30,594 bases of DNA from an uncultured Anaerolineales bacterium. Its GTDB lineage: Bacteria; Chloroflexota; Anaerolineae; Anaerolineales; Villigracilaceae. Under the pieces are notes generated by a model that saw nothing but the letters and a program-made list of their open reading frames with translations, was not told the origin of the DNA and searched no databases. Made by a program: the position numbers and the translations under genes. The stretch is taken from positions 1 through 30,594 of the forward strand of contig CALFXA010000041.1 of the NCBI GenBank assembly GCA_937928015.1, in the 5' to 3' direction. Below, in pieces: positions 23,472 through 30,594 of this stretch (the stretch's first letter is position 1; every line of letters begins with the position of its first letter).

Positions 23472-23891
23472 ATGAACGAATTTCAATGTCCGAACTGCGG
23501 CGGGTATAAGACCTCGTCCACGGTGACGAATTACGTAAAGGAAGACATGCCCGTGCCTGCCGCCACGCGCGTCTGGATGGGCCTGATTGGGGCGGGTCTG
23601 ATCTCGGTATATTTTTTCTCGCCGAATAGCGGGGGCCTATTTATGGCAGGGGCGGGGGCGCTTCTCTTCCTCCTGCCAGCTTTATTTGTCACAACCACCT
23701 ATAAAAAAGTACCCGAAGCCTACCACCTTGCCTGCTCGCTTTGCGGGTATCGGTGGAACTGGCGTCGAGGCGAGCCCATTCCCAAGGTAATTCCCAATCC
23801 TGAGCTGATCGCCAGGGGAGTGCAGGAGGAGCTGCGCCGAAAACAACAGGAAGACGCCGCTGCCTTGTATCACCTGACCCATAAGAAATAG
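23472..23891 (+). CDS. Small membrane protein with zinc-ribbon halves around a TM hairpin
   Basis: A 139-aa protein. CPNC (Cys6, Cys9) stands at the N-terminus and CSLC (Cys88, Cys91) after two hydrophobic helices (about 35-50 and 55-74). If the helices form a hairpin, both cysteine pairs lie on the cytoplasmic side and could together bind one zinc. The C-terminal tail (95-139) is charged and helical, with EELRRKQQEDAA. No catalytic motif is seen and the function is unknown. Zinc-ribbon/membrane proteins of this size are frequent in Chloroflexota and may scaffold or sense. ATG 23472 has GGGAG 5 nt upstream. It appears to be a single-gene unit. Confidence 0.8.
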   Translation: MNEFQCPNCGGYKTSSTVTNYVKEDMPVPAATRVWMGLIGAGLISVYFFSPNSGGLFMAGAGALLFLLPALFVTTTYKKVPEAYHLACSLCGYRWNWRRGEPIPKVIPNPELIARGVQEELRRKQQEDAAALYHLTHKK

Positions 23892-24039
23892 GGATTCTGC
23901 CCGCAGTTCATTGCAACCCCTGGAGCATCCAAGCGCACCCGAGCCGTAACGCATCCAGACCCTTCGGAATACAGGTCAACAGCCCCGATTGGAAAGACGA
24001 AGATCAAGTTACCATGACCTTTGGGCCCCCATTGTAGTA

Positions 24040-24067
24040 TTGCAAGCAGCCCTTCAAGGATTATATT
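24040..24067 (+). promoter_or_regulatory. Candidate sigma-70-type promoter for the HD-GYP gene
   Basis: TTGCAA at 24040-24045 (4/6 match to the -35 consensus), a 16-bp spacer and TATATT at 24062-24067 (5/6 match to -10), in an AT-rich stretch about 130 bp upstream of the start codon. By eye only. Confidence 0.35.
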
Positions 24068-24133
24068 GTATATACTTTAGTCGTTCAGACAAGAAGCCCT
24101 CAGATTCCTTTGATGTTATTTGAAGAATCTGCC

Positions 24134-24196
24134 ATGAAATCGAAAACTTCCATCCGTTGGTCCCTTATGTACCCAGCCGCGAGTTCAGCGGGGTAG
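24134..24196 (+). CDS. Possible 20-aa leader peptide before the HD-GYP gene
   Basis: ATG 24134 opens a 20-codon frame starting MKSKTSIRW that stops with TAG at 24194-24196, 2 bp before ATG 24199. The position would allow translational coupling. The ribosome site is weak and the frame is short, so chance is a real possibility. Confidence 0.2.
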   Translation: MKSKTSIRWSLMYPAASSAG

Positions 24197-24198
24197 CA

Positions 24199-27087
24199 AT
24201 GCGCCCTAAATCATCCAAGACCACCGAATTGGATTTCAAGAAGATCTTTTCGGCTGCCCCCGAGGGCCTGCTTGTTGTCGATGCCCAGGGGAAGATTCAA
24301 TATGCCAATGCCAGGGCCGTCAGGATGTTCGGCTATACTGCCAGAGAACTGCGGGGAAAAGCCATCGAACTGCTCATTCCCAGCCGTTTCGACGAGCATA
24401 GAAAACTCCGCGAAGCGTACCAAAGGGCCCCGCGCGAACGCCCCATGGGCTTTGGCCTTACATTGGCCGCTCTCCGCAAGGACCATTCCGAATTCCCAGC
24501 CGAAATCTCACTGAACCCGATCAAGATCGGGAGCGATACCTATGTCGTCGTCGCCGTCCAGAATATCAGCATCACCAAACAGGCCGAGGTCGAGCTGCAA
24601 AAGAGCCTCATCCGCTATCACTCTCTTCTCGATAATATGCTGGAAGGCTGTCAGATCATCGATTTCGACTGGCGTTACATCTACCTGAACGGTATCGCCA
24701 CCCAGCAGGGCCGCCGTAATATCGAAGAAATGCTCATGCACACCATGATGGAGCTGTATCCCGGCATCGAAGATACTGCTTTATTCGCCGCCCTTCAGAC
24801 CTGCATGCAGCAGCGCATCTCCATCAAGCTCGAAAACCAATTTGTCTACCCAGATGGCAGTACGGCCTGGTTCGATCTGCGCATCGAACCCGTCCCCGAG
24901 GGGATCTTCATCCTCTCCATCGATATTACCGACCGCAAACAGGCCGAAGAACTCCTCACGCGCAGCGAAGACCGCTATCGCACCCTGTTCGTCGATTCAC
25001 CCATTTCCCTCTGGGAGGAGGATTTCTCCGAGGTCAAGCGCCGCATCGATCTTCTGCGCCTGGAGGGAGTCACCGATTTCAGGACATACCTCTCCGCCCA
25101 TCCCGAATTGGTGGCCGAATGGGCCAAATTGGTGCGCGTCGTGGACGTGAATCGCTCTGCGGTGAATCTCTATCAGGCGGGCAGCAGGGAAAAGCTGCTG
25201 GGCAGCCTGGAGATGATCCTCGAAAAAAACATTGTTGGTACCTTCCAGGACGAATTGGTCGCCATCGCAGAAGGTAAGACCCATTACTCGCGGGAGATCA
25301 CAGATCTGACCCTCACAGGCGAGCCCATCGATGTTCAAATCACCTGGTCTGCCGCCACCAACTTCGAGGGCGATCTGTCGAAAGTCATCGTGGCCATTGT
25401 GGATGTCACCGAGCGCAAGCAGGCTGAGGAAGTAATCCGAGCGCGTACCGAAGCGCTGGCAACGCTTTATGAACTCTCCCGAGCCCTGGCAGATGCAGAA
25501 AGCCTTGAGTTGGTCCTGGATCTCGTCAATCGCCATACCGTGGAGACGGTTCATAGCTCATTTTCCCGTATCGCACTCCTGGAAGATGATCAACTTGTCA
25601 TTCGTTCGGCGCATCCAATATATATTCAGGGGCATGATCTACGGGTTGGAGCCCATGTTCGGCTCGATGTCCTGCCCATGTGCCGCAGCATTCTCCAGCA
25701 AAGTGAACCTGTCGTTCTGCAGGCCAACGATCTCCGACTGAGCGAGGAAGAGCATGCCGTGCTCCTGTTCGACTTCGTCAAATCCACTTGTCTGATCCCC
25801 CTGCGGATCGGCGGCACCTCCCAGAATAAAAACGACACCCTGGGCATGCTCATGATCGGGGAAGTACAGGATGTGGAGGGTGAACCGTTCGACTGGTACA
25901 AGATCAGGCTGGCGCAAAATATTGGTGACCAGGCGGCCATTACCATCCGCCGTATGCTGCTTCACGAACAGATCATCCATCAAATACAGAACCTAAGGGC
26001 GCTTAGCAAGATCGACAAAGTGATTGCCTCCGTGGTCGACATGAACGCAAGCATGCGCTTCATCCTTCCCCTGGTTACGGAGCAGTTGAAGGTCGACGCC
26101 GCCAGCGTTTTATTGTTCAATCAGGTGTTGGGCTCATTGACGTATTTATACGGGCATGGTTTTCGGGTAGATGCCTTCAGGCAGACCATAGACAACCCAT
26201 TGAGTGAAAAGCTTGCTGGCCGCGTCGTAACGGAGCGCCGTACGTTGCACATTCCCGACCTTGCGACGGTCAAAGAACAAAATCCCCGTTTCGCCGCGGC
26301 AAATGTAGAGGAAGGTTTTGTCTGCTATTTCGGTGTGCCCCTGACTGCCAAAGGCAGGATCCTGGGTATATTGCAGATCTTCAACCGCTTCCCGCTCGAT
26401 CCTGGTGAAGATTGGCTCGAACTTCTCCAGACCCTGGCGGGCCAGGTCGCGATTGCCATTGATACGGCCTCGCTTTTCAACGACCTGGAAAGAAGTAACA
26501 CCGAACTGATCCTGGCCTACGAAGCCACCCTCGAAGGGTGGTCCGCCGCGTTGGACTTGCGCGATAAGGAGACCGAAGGACACACCCAGCGGGTCACATC
26601 CATGACACTGGAATTGGCCAAAGCAATCGGCATGACGGAGCAGGAATTGGTCAATGTGCGCCGCGGCGCTCTCCTGCATGATATTGGCAAGATGGGTGTC
26701 CCCGATCCTATCCTCCTCAAGGCAGGTCCGCTGACGGATGAGGAGTGGGTGCTCATGCGCAAACATCCGACGTATGCGTTCGAATTATTGTCCAAGATTG
26801 CCTACTTGCACGATGCTCTCGACATTCCATATTGTCATCACGAAAAATGGGATGGTACAGGTTACCCGCGCGGTCTCAAGGGCGAGGAAATTCCCCTGGC
26901 GGCACGCATCTTTGCGATAATCGACATCTATGATGCGGTGACGAGTGACCGCCCTTATCGAAAGGCCTGGTCCCGTCAGCAAGCCCTGGACCACATCCGT
27001 GGGCAGTCTGGCAGCCACCTCGACCCAGAGGTGGTGCAGGCCTTCTTGAAGATGATGGAAAATTTTGAGGCTCCTTATCGCGATTGA
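24199..27087 (+). CDS. PAS/GAF-regulated HD-GYP cyclic-di-GMP phosphodiesterase
   Basis: A 962-aa soluble sensor-enzyme from ATG 24199. PAS domains lie at about 11-130, 132-250 and 255-412 (the last enlarged by an insertion with RIDLLRLEGVTDF). GAF domains follow at about 414-590 and 598-760, then a C-terminal HD-GYP domain (about 767-955). Its signatures are intact: GHTQRV, the HD pair His827-Asp828 in LLHDIGKMGVPDPILLK, HPTYAFELL, HHEKWDGTGYPRG with GYP at 888-890, and DIYDAVTSDRPYR. Proteins of this class (RpfG-like) hydrolyse cyclic-di-GMP with a metal centre, under control of sensory domains. No membrane helix is present, so the PAS/GAF stack presumably senses a cytosolic signal. An in-frame TTG at 24157 would add 14 residues, but ATG 24199 starts just before the first PAS domain. 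It could oppose the cyclic-di-GMP receptor candidate in the EPS locus. Confidence 0.92.
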   Translation: MRPKSSKTTELDFKKIFSAAPEGLLVVDAQGKIQYANARAVRMFGYTARELRGKAIELLIPSRFDEHRKLREAYQRAPRERPMGFGLTLAALRKDHSEFPAEISLNPIKIGSDTYVVVAVQNISITKQAEVELQKSLIRYHSLLDNMLEGCQIIDFDWRYIYLNGIATQQGRRNIEEMLMHTMMELYPGIEDTALFAALQTCMQQRISIKLENQFVYPDGSTAWFDLRIEPVPEGIFILSIDITDRKQAEELLTRSEDRYRTLFVDSPISLWEEDFSEVKRRIDLLRLEGVTDFRTYLSAHPELVAEWAKLVRVVDVNRSAVNLYQAGSREKLLGSLEMILEKNIVGTFQDELVAIAEGKTHYSREITDLTLTGEPIDVQITWSAATNFEGDLSKVIVAIVDVTERKQAEEVIRARTEALATLYELSRALADAESLELVLDLVNRHTVETVHSSFSRIALLEDDQLVIRSAHPIYIQGHDLRVGAHVRLDVLPMCRSILQQSEPVVLQANDLRLSEEEHAVLLFDFVKSTCLIPLRIGGTSQNKNDTLGMLMIGEVQDVEGEPFDWYKIRLAQNIGDQAAITIRRMLLHEQIIHQIQNLRALSKIDKVIASVVDMNASMRFILPLVTEQLKVDAASVLLFNQVLGSLTYLYGHGFRVDAFRQTIDNPLSEKLAGRVVTERRTLHIPDLATVKEQNPRFAAANVEEGFVCYFGVPLTAKGRILGILQIFNRFPLDPGEDWLELLQTLAGQVAIAIDTASLFNDLERSNTELILAYEATLEGWSAALDLRDKETEGHTQRVTSMTLELAKAIGMTEQELVNVRRGALLHDIGKMGVPDPILLKAGPLTDEEWVLMRKHPTYAFELLSKIAYLHDALDIPYCHHEKWDGTGYPRGLKGEEIPLAARIFAIIDIYDAVTSDRPYRKAWSRQQALDHIRGQSGSHLDPEVVQAFLKMMENFEAPYRD

Positions 27088-27291
27088 GAGCATTCAAGAT
27101 GTCTTTATCAAATTCCAGCTAGACTTGGATGAGCGAGCACTGGCATACTTTGATGTTCTGTCAAAAAGGAAAGGAGGTGAAAACATATAAAGTCTAATGA
27201 CATTTGTTACTAGGATTCTGGCTTCCTTGCATGTAATCTAAAACAAGCTCGTCATTCAGTGGGCCACCCTTTCAGTTATTAGGAGGATAAC
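27088..27291 (+). other. AT-rich leader before the M23-SLH gene
   Basis: About 200 bp between the HD-GYP stop and the next start. It holds a near-complete anti-16S sequence, AAAGGAGGTGA at 27170-27180, with no usable gene behind it, only a 6-codon frame from the embedded GTG at 27177 and a 14-codon frame from ATG 27197. The real ribosome site of the next gene is AGGAGG at 27282-27287. A promoter cannot be assigned with confidence. Confidence 0.4.
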
Positions 27292-30200
27292 ATGTACATC
27301 AAAAAACAGGATTTCCACCCACAGCCGTTCCAGGCAGGGGAACCCAGGCGCAAAGTCATCTTTCGCCTGTTGTCGTTGTTTGTTGTGATTGTTCTGTTAG
27401 CGGGAAGTTCATCTTCTGTTTTTGCAACCACGCCTGCAGGATCGGATGGGGTACCAAAGCCTGAAAATTTGGTTATTTATACGCCTTGGGCTAATGGCGT
27501 TAATGCAGTAATAAATGGAGATAGTAATGGTTATGGCGATGGAGGGCACACCGGCACCGAACACTTTGCATTGGATTTCAACCTAAACCCTGAAGGAAGT
27601 TTAGTTTTTCCAGTACGACAAGGAGATATTGTTTATTCTGGAGATGGATGGAGTACGTATGGAAATACAGTGATTATTCGTCATGACATCGGCGGTGACT
27701 ATTATTATTATTCTCAATATGCACATCTTGCTAATATAAACCCGACAATCGACAATGTTGGAAAAGATGATACTCCTCGTTCAATAAGTATTTCCACCAC
27801 TTTAGGAAATGAAGGAGATACAGGCGGAGATTGGGGGGTGCATCTACATTTCTCTCTTCGCCGGTGTGATAGAAATGCTAACATCTGGGTCGGAGATTTG
27901 CCAAACAACTTATTTCATACGACAATATGTCAGTCTGTTGTTCCAGAACCTATGATTGGTAGGGAGGTATACGAAGGATTCGGGCTTTCTACCAATTGGT
28001 CAGGGCCATTATATGGTGGACAAGTTGGCGCAGATACTGTTCCAGGCCCACCATCATCGGCAAAATGGGGAGCAAATACTATAGGGAACGGTATCTTTGT
28101 ACATCCAGGGGAATCTATTATGCTCTCTGTTGTAGATTTGCCTTCAGATACCAAAGAAGTGAGATTTACAGTCTGGTACGAAACTTCAAACGGAAGTGGT
28201 TGGGGAATACTCCAGGAGGATAAATTTTCTCAAAATTGGAGAATATTAAATAGGTGCTGGTCAGGAAAATCTGGCTGTTCTTGGGGACCCTTTTATACTT
28301 CTCTTGAGTACAAATGGGAGCCTTTTAATGATATTCAATTGATATCTGATGCTCCTTGGTTACCTTCAGGGCAGGGGAATGTTTTTCAAGCCTTTAGTGA
28401 AAATGGTCAAACTAATACGCCGGTGTGTATCAGCTTTGATGTATTTGATAATGCTGGCAATGTTGCATATGCCCCCGCTGGGGTGCAATGTAGTTTGATG
28501 TCATCAGGCTCTGAATCTACATCCATGATAAGGTTTGGGGTTGCATCTGATTCTGCAAAGCTAATCTATATTGCCCCAATATATACACAGAATAACGATA
28601 ACACCCTCCCGTCAGGATATTGGACCAGCCCCAACAATGGGCAAACCATCTCCTCGAACACAGTCACGCTGAGCGTGACTGCCAGCGATAATACTGGCGG
28701 CAGCGGCGTGCGCGAGGTGCGCTGGGCAGCCAAATACAACGGTCAATGGTACGGGGTTGGGACCGATTACGACGCGCCCTATTCTGTCACCTGGGATTGG
28801 TGTGCAGCAGGCGCACAGAATGGGGATGTGGAGCTGGGCTTCGAAGTCTGGGATAATGCCAATAATAAATGGGTTTACAGCGAGCACGCTCCCGCTGGTA
28901 ATATCCATATCAACAAAAATTATAACTGTAGTACTGGTACCAGCGGCTCGATCAACTGGTCAGCTCATTTTTATAATGGCATGGATCATTGGTGGGATCC
29001 CAATAACACCAATAACCAAATGTGCAGTTATTCCTTCCCGCAGGGCAATCTGGATCAGGATTACCACAGCAATTCCCCGTGCGGGGGCGGTGCCACTGAT
29101 AATTGGGTAGGCGACTACAGAGCATCAGTTTATTTCGAGCCTGGATATTATGCTTTTTGGGTCTCCCATGATGATTGGTTAAAACTGCGGGTGGATGGGC
29201 GTGAGATCTACAGCGTCAATGGGGTGCATAGCGAGTGGAAATGCGTAGATAACGGTTATATGTACCTCAGCGGAAACCATGACATTTGGGCGATTCTGGC
29301 AGAACAAGGTGGCGATGCTCGCATAAAAGTTGAATGGTCTAGAAGTAACGGTGTCTGCGATCTGCCAGACCCCTTTATCAAAGCCAGTCCGTTGAACGGT
29401 CTGGGTGATCAACCTGTCAATCCGTTGCTCAGTTGGGCAGCCACTGAGGGAGCCAGTAGTTACTCTTATTGCGTGGACACAACAAACAATAATTCCTGCG
29501 ACGGGAGCTGGTTGAATGTGGGCTCGGCGACCAGCATTGCTCCGAGCGGTCTTAATCCTGGAACAACTTATTACTGGAATGTGCGGGCTTACTCCCAGGG
29601 TGGCGCGAATAGAGATGCAGACGAAGGCACCTGGTGGTCATTTACGACACAAATGGCGGCACCGCCCACATTCAGCACAACAGGCCCAGTGGATCCTGCC
29701 TCGCCGCAATCCATGGACGCGACCACACTCACCTGGGCTGGAGATGGATCTGCGTGGTATCAATATTGTTACGATACAACAGATGATTCTACGTGCGATA
29801 ATGATATGTGGTACAGCGCAGGTACGGATACTAGCGGCTATCTCACTAACCTCGTCGAGCATACCACCTATTATTGGCAGGTTAGGGCCAGCAATGGGGG
29901 TGGTACAACTTATGCCAACAACGGGGCCTGGTCCTCTTTTGTCACTCAAACCTTCGCTGATGTGGCGCCCACTTATTGGGCTAATCAGTATATTGAGCGC
30001 CTATATTCCGCTGGCATCACAGGAGGTTGTTCTGTTACTCCCTTGCTGTACTGTCCCGCGACTACAGTCACCCGTGACCAAATGGCGGTCTTCCTTCTGC
30101 GCGGTGAGCATGGCTCTTCTTACGCCCCTCCATCCGCGACGGGTACCATGTTTGTAGACGTTCCCCAGAACTACTGGGCCGCGGCATGGATCGAACAATT

Positions 30201-30501
30201 AGCCAGAGAAGGCATCACAGGTGGATGCGGGGGTGGAAAATATTGCCCCAATACGGTTGTTACTCGCGATCAAATGGCAGTTTTTCTCCTGCGAGGTAAA
30301 TACGGAGGGGATTACACTCCGCCAGCCGTTACAGGAGTTTTTAGCGACGTGCCTGCAAACTACTGGTCTGCGGCCTGGATCGAGCAGTTGGCGGCTGAGG
30401 GTATCACAGGCGGATGCGGCGGCGGAAACTATTGTCCGACTATACCCGTTGGTCGCGACCAAATGGCTGTATTCCTTGTGCGGGCATTCAACTTGCCATA
30501 G
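27292..30501 (+). CDS. Secreted M23 peptidase-PA14-SLH surface protein
   Basis: A 1069-aa exported protein. A long basic N-region (1-22) and hydrophobic segment (23-45, ending VFA) form the signal peptide. An M23/LytM metallopeptidase domain (about 60-190) has all five key residues: zinc ligands His91 and Asp95 (HFALD) and His186, plus catalytic His145 (QYAHL) and His184 (GVHLHF). It should therefore cleave peptidoglycan cross-links or related peptides. Then come beta-rich Big-like modules (about 440-545), a PA14 carbohydrate-binding-type domain (about 550-690; FYNGMDHWWDP…YAFWVSHDDWLKLRVDG), two fibronectin-III-like modules with Cys pairs, and three SLH repeats (about 887-1069, TRDQMAVFLLR and GC…YCP). 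It is probably a wall-anchored hydrolase at the cell surface. The M23 section is AT-richer than the rest. ATG 27292 has AGGAGG 4 nt upstream. Confidence 0.93.
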   Translation: MYIKKQDFHPQPFQAGEPRRKVIFRLLSLFVVIVLLAGSSSSVFATTPAGSDGVPKPENLVIYTPWANGVNAVINGDSNGYGDGGHTGTEHFALDFNLNPEGSLVFPVRQGDIVYSGDGWSTYGNTVIIRHDIGGDYYYYSQYAHLANINPTIDNVGKDDTPRSISISTTLGNEGDTGGDWGVHLHFSLRRCDRNANIWVGDLPNNLFHTTICQSVVPEPMIGREVYEGFGLSTNWSGPLYGGQVGADTVPGPPSSAKWGANTIGNGIFVHPGESIMLSVVDLPSDTKEVRFTVWYETSNGSGWGILQEDKFSQNWRILNRCWSGKSGCSWGPFYTSLEYKWEPFNDIQLISDAPWLPSGQGNVFQAFSENGQTNTPVCISFDVFDNAGNVAYAPAGVQCSLMSSGSESTSMIRFGVASDSAKLIYIAPIYTQNNDNTLPSGYWTSPNNGQTISSNTVTLSVTASDNTGGSGVREVRWAAKYNGQWYGVGTDYDAPYSVTWDWCAAGAQNGDVELGFEVWDNANNKWVYSEHAPAGNIHINKNYNCSTGTSGSINWSAHFYNGMDHWWDPNNTNNQMCSYSFPQGNLDQDYHSNSPCGGGATDNWVGDYRASVYFEPGYYAFWVSHDDWLKLRVDGREIYSVNGVHSEWKCVDNGYMYLSGNHDIWAILAEQGGDARIKVEWSRSNGVCDLPDPFIKASPLNGLGDQPVNPLLSWAATEGASSYSYCVDTTNNNSCDGSWLNVGSATSIAPSGLNPGTTYYWNVRAYSQGGANRDADEGTWWSFTTQMAAPPTFSTTGPVDPASPQSMDATTLTWAGDGSAWYQYCYDTTDDSTCDNDMWYSAGTDTSGYLTNLVEHTTYYWQVRASNGGGTTYANNGAWSSFVTQTFADVAPTYWANQYIERLYSAGITGGCSVTPLLYCPATTVTRDQMAVFLLRGEHGSSYAPPSATGTMFVDVPQNYWAAAWIEQLAREGITGGCGGGKYCPNTVVTRDQMAVFLLRGKYGGDYTPPAVTGVFSDVPANYWSAAWIEQLAAEGITGGCGGGNYCPTIPVGRDQMAVFLVRAFNLP

Positions 30502-30513
30502 ATATCAGGAAGG

Positions 30514-30547
30514 AATCAAAAGACCTCCATGCGGAGGTCTTTTGATT
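30514..30547. terminator. Bidirectional terminator between the SLH gene and tRNA-Arg
   Basis: A 15-bp stem (AATCAAAAGACCTCC at 30514-30528 with GGAGGTCTTTTGATT at 30533-30547) around the loop ATGC. The T4 run inside the right arm serves the SLH gene and the opposite strand serves the leftward tRNA. The stem reaches the encoded CCA end of the tRNA. Confidence 0.85.
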
Positions 30548-30594
30548 GGCGCCCCTGGCGGGTCTCGAACCCACAACCTACTGATTCGAAGTCA
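30547..30594 (-). tRNA. tRNA-Arg(TCG), 3' part, cut by the window edge
   Basis: On the minus strand the sequence reads, from the edge inward, an anticodon loop CTTCGAA (anticodon TCG, codon CGA, arginine). A 3' anticodon arm and variable loop follow, then the T arm GTGGG-TTCGAGA-CCCGC, the acceptor strand CAGGGGC, discriminator G and an encoded CCA (30547-30549). The 5' acceptor strand, D arm and 5' anticodon stem lie beyond the window. Confidence 0.88.

Larger units (their letters stand above)
23892..24198 (+). other. Intergenic region upstream of the HD-GYP gene
   Basis: About 300 bp with no convincing gene apart from a possible 20-codon leader frame near its end. GC-rich at first, it turns AT-rich around 24055-24120, where a candidate promoter lies (24040-24067). 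No repeat or terminator hairpin stands out. Confidence 0.5.

Noticed and set aside
22959..23475. Open frames through the tandem hairpin region
   Set aside because: They translate the repeat units in several frames and strands alike, so the openness reflects repeats lacking stops, not a gene.

Overview
The window looks like a piece of chromosome from a Chloroflexota bacterium, most likely class Anaerolineae. This is inferred from style: S-layer homology (SLH) repeats with a paired-cysteine signature (GC…YCP), Thr/Pro-rich lipoproteins, stacked PAS/GAF signalling proteins, a GC-rich coding background and hairpin-rich intergenic repeats. No rRNA or other marker gene confirms it.

Positions 1-13,760 are an exopolysaccharide locus in three transcription units. 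A rightward unit (8-6464) encodes a secreted lipoprotein, a Wzy/O-antigen-ligase-like polymerase, a Wzx-like flippase and two GT4 glycosyltransferases. It meets a leftward unit (GT2, GT4, polysaccharide deacetylase; 9947 down to 6519) at a 42-bp perfectly palindromic bidirectional terminator. Divergent from the GT2, a second rightward unit (10267-13708) carries the most unusual pair in the window. One gene is a Wzz-type chain-length/co-polymerase protein whose cytoplasmic part is a degenerate GGDEF domain with an intact RxxD inhibitory-site motif. The other is a BcsB-like, membrane-anchored polysaccharide-export subunit. The GT2 has no PilZ domain, so cyclic-di-GMP control may act through the Wzz-GGDEF fusion instead.

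Positions 13,836-18,039 hold a small leftward unknown gene, a 7TM-PAS-PAS-GAF histidine kinase with its NarL-type response regulator, and a stand-alone pseudo-receiver that lacks the phosphorylatable aspartate. The pseudo-receiver sits behind a promoter region rich in inverted and 11-bp-phased direct repeats.

Positions 18,133-30,501 hold two giant secreted SLH proteins: a LamG/beta-helix adhesin-like protein and an M23-peptidase/PA14 protein. Between them lie an SH3b-like lipoprotein, an unidentified 181-aa protein, a small zinc-ribbon membrane protein and a PAS/GAF/HD-GYP cyclic-di-GMP phosphodiesterase. Two intergenic stretches (21,845-22,512 and 23,059-23,471) are packed with repeats. The right edge cuts a leftward tRNA-Arg(TCG).

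Working model (inference): the GTs build a repeat unit that Wzx flips and Wzy polymerises. The Wzz-GGDEF protein senses cyclic-di-GMP to set chain length or activity, the BcsB-like subunit guides the polymer outward, and the SLH proteins form or decorate the cell surface. The HD-GYP protein could lower cyclic-di-GMP and oppose this.
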